From Cellulomonas sp. URHD0024 (GTDB taxonomy: Bacteria; Actinomycetota; Actinomycetes; Actinomycetales; Cellulomonadaceae): 64,000 nucleotides of DNA. Below the pieces are notes generated by a model that was given only the letters and a program-made list of their open reading frames with translations, had not been told where the DNA came from and ran no database searches. The stretch's first letter is position 1. Every line of letters begins with the position of its first letter. Positions 62,734-64,000 of the stretch are shown piece after piece. The position numbers were made by a program, and so were the translations under genes. The DNA lies in assembly GCF_000426185.1 (NCBI RefSeq), contig NZ_AUEW01000010.1:62001-126000 (forward strand). The letters are read 5' to 3'.

Positions 62734-64000
62734 TCAGGTCGAGACGTCCCCCGGCTGCGCGGGTCCGTACAGCCACCCCTGGCCGTACCGCCACCCGTTG
62801 CGGTGCAGGAACTCGGCCTGCTCCTCGTGCTCGATACCCTCGGCGATCGTCACCATGGCCAGCTCGCGGGCGAGCGCCCCGAGCGCTCGGGCCACCTTGC
62901 CGGCGGTCGGGTCCTCGGGGATCCCCGAGGTGAACGACATGTCGAGCTTCACCCCCGCGACCGGCAGGTCACGCAGGTACGACAGCGGTGAGACGCCGGT
63001 GCCGAAGTCGTCCAGCAGGACGGGAACGCCCGCCGCCGACAGCTGCGTCAGCTCGTGCCGGATCCGCGTCCCGGAGGCCACGAGCGAGGACTCCGTCAGC
63101 TCCACGACGACGCGTCCCGCGGTGAGGCGGTGCCGCGAGATCTCGCCCAGCAGCGTCGTCGCGAACTCGCCGTCGCCGAGCTGGTCGGCCGAGACGTTGA
63201 CGGAGACCCAGCGCGTCTTGTCGACGGTCGACGCCACGAACTCGACCACGCGCGTCGCGACGAACTGCCCGAGCGCGACGGCCATGCCGGCTTCCTGGAT
63301 GTGCGGCAGGAACGATCCGGGCAGCAGAAGCCCGCGGTACGGGTGCTGCCAGCGGACGAGCGCCTCGTAGCCGACCACCCGGGCGTCGGCGAGGTCGACG
63401 ATCGGCTGGTAGTGCACGACGAGCTGGTCCTCGGCGAGGGCGACGGCGAGCTCGCGCTGCAGGTCCGAGGCGGAGCCGGCGGTCATCGACGCCTCGAAGA
63501 CCTCGGTGCGGCTGCGCCCGGATGCCTTGGCCCGGTAGAGCGCGGCGTCGGCGGCGGCCAGCAGCGCGGGCGCTCCCCCGGCGGCCGTCTCCGGGTCCGC
63601 GAGCGCGATCCCGATGCTCGCGGCGACGGTCAGCCGTCGGCGGCCGACACGGACCGTCTCGCGCAGGCCCGCGTGAACCGCCTGAGCGACCTCGAACACC
63701 GCCTTCGGGCCGTCGACGTCCTGGACGACGACGACGAACTCGTCGCCGCCGAGACGCGCCACCGTGCCCCGGCGCGCGGTGGCCGCCCGCAGGACGCCCG
63801 CGACGTGCACGAGCACCTCGTCACCGGCCGCGTGCCCGTAGCGGTCGTTGATCTCCTTGAACCCGTCGAGGTCGCACGCCAGCACGGCCACCCGCTCGCC
63901 GACGCCCGGCTGCTCGAGCACCGACTGCAGGACCTCTTGCAGCAGCGTGCGGTTGGCCAGGCCGGTCAGCGGGTCGTGCATCGCGCGGTGCGTCAGCATC
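62734..64000 (-). CDS. GGDEF-EAL cyclic-di-GMP signalling protein, N-terminus beyond the window
   Basis: The visible 420 residues hold a complete GGDEF domain (HDPLTGLANR, RLGGDEFVVVV) and a complete EAL domain (YEALVRWQHP, VELTES, DDFGTG), both with intact catalytic motifs, so synthesis and breakdown of c-di-GMP are both possible. The sensor part must lie right of base 64000; the ATG at 63999 falls inside the linker and is not a likely start. It ends 1 base after the convergent CapA gene. Confidence 0.92.
   Translation of the reverse strand, partial: MLTHRAMHDPLTGLANRTLLQEVLQSVLEQPGVGERVAVLACDLDGFKEINDRYGHAAGDEVLVHVAGVLRAATARRGTVARLGGDEFVVVVQDVDGPKAVFEVAQAVHAGLRETVRVGRRRLTVAASIGIALADPETAAGGAPALLAAADAALYRAKASGRSRTEVFEASMTAGSASDLQRELAVALAEDQLVVHYQPIVDLADARVVGYEALVRWQHPYRGLLLPGSFLPHIQEAGMAVALGQFVATRVVEFVASTVDKTRWVSVNVSADQLGDGEFATTLLGEISRHRLTAGRVVVELTESSLVASGTRIRHELTQLSAAGVPVLLDDFGTGVSPLSYLRDLPVAGVKLDMSFTSGIPEDPTAGKVARALGALARELAMVTIAEGIEHEEQAEFLHRNGWRYGQGWLYGPAQPGDVST

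Overview
The window is 64 kb of very GC-rich chromosome that codes densely on both strands. Gene content and order point to an actinobacterium of the order Micrococcales, most like Cellulomonas. The evidence is the actinobacterial neighbourhood nrdR / LysM gene / lexA / dinG / hflX / dapF / miaA / miaB / gluABCD / rny / recX / recA / DUF3046 / clgR-like / pgsA, small actinobacterial families (DUF3040, DUF5302, DUF3046, SAV_6107-type HEPN), SOS boxes of the TCGAAC-N4-GTTCGA type, and many genes with a TANNNT box 6-7 nt before the start codon, as in leaderless transcripts. The genus is an inference. I see no mobile element, phage, CRISPR array, rRNA or tRNA gene.

Layout. 1-6348 (minus strand): front of the division and cell-wall (dcw) cluster, read mraZ, rsmH, ftsL, ftsI, murE, murF (murF runs off the left edge). 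6362-11260 (plus): a divergent MoxR / DUF58 / transglutaminase operon; MraZ-type repeats lie in front of both directions. 11205-13378 (minus): DUF3040, then an SOS-controlled HEPN-dinB pair. 13469-15830: a spermidine-synthase-like gene, a cold-shock gene and a PAC2 gene. 15973-19186 (minus): signalling operon REC-PP2C phosphatase, CHASE3 histidine kinase, single-domain receiver. 19394-26819: HelR/HelD ATPase, serA, DUF5302, aldo/keto reductase, S9 peptidase, nrdR. 27157-29088: divergent LysM gene and lexA with three LexA-type boxes between them, then a Rho-N-domain peptide. 29222-38623: ldh, dinG, hflX, a methyltransferase-MFS pair, and the tightly overlapping ybjN-miaA-dapF-thioredoxin operon. 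38698-42171: LigB-like gene, two more YbjN genes, miaB. 42252-45589: gluABCD glutamate ABC transporter. 45598-53318: rny, a hydrolase, recX, recA, an MBL-fold gene, a holin-phosphodiesterase fusion, DUF3046. 53415-59105: lhr and nei. 59106-62732: a 34-bp tandem repeat, an XRE regulator, cinA, pgsA and a CapA-family gene. 62734-64000: a GGDEF-EAL protein cut by the right edge.

How it fits together. Two themes dominate: envelope and septum building (dcw, MoxR/transglutaminase, pgsA, CapA) and DNA damage response (lexA, recA, recX, dinB, dinG, lhr, nei, the LysM gene). Three promoters (HEPN-dinB, LysM/lexA, recA) carry good LexA boxes. recA also has a near-perfect RecA-NDp (PafBC-type) promoter, so both main actinobacterial damage-response circuits appear to act here. 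The items that most deserve a second look are the MraZ-like boxes in front of moxR, the 34-bp tandem array, the three YbjN genes, and the shared SOS control region between dinB and the spermidine-synthase-like gene.
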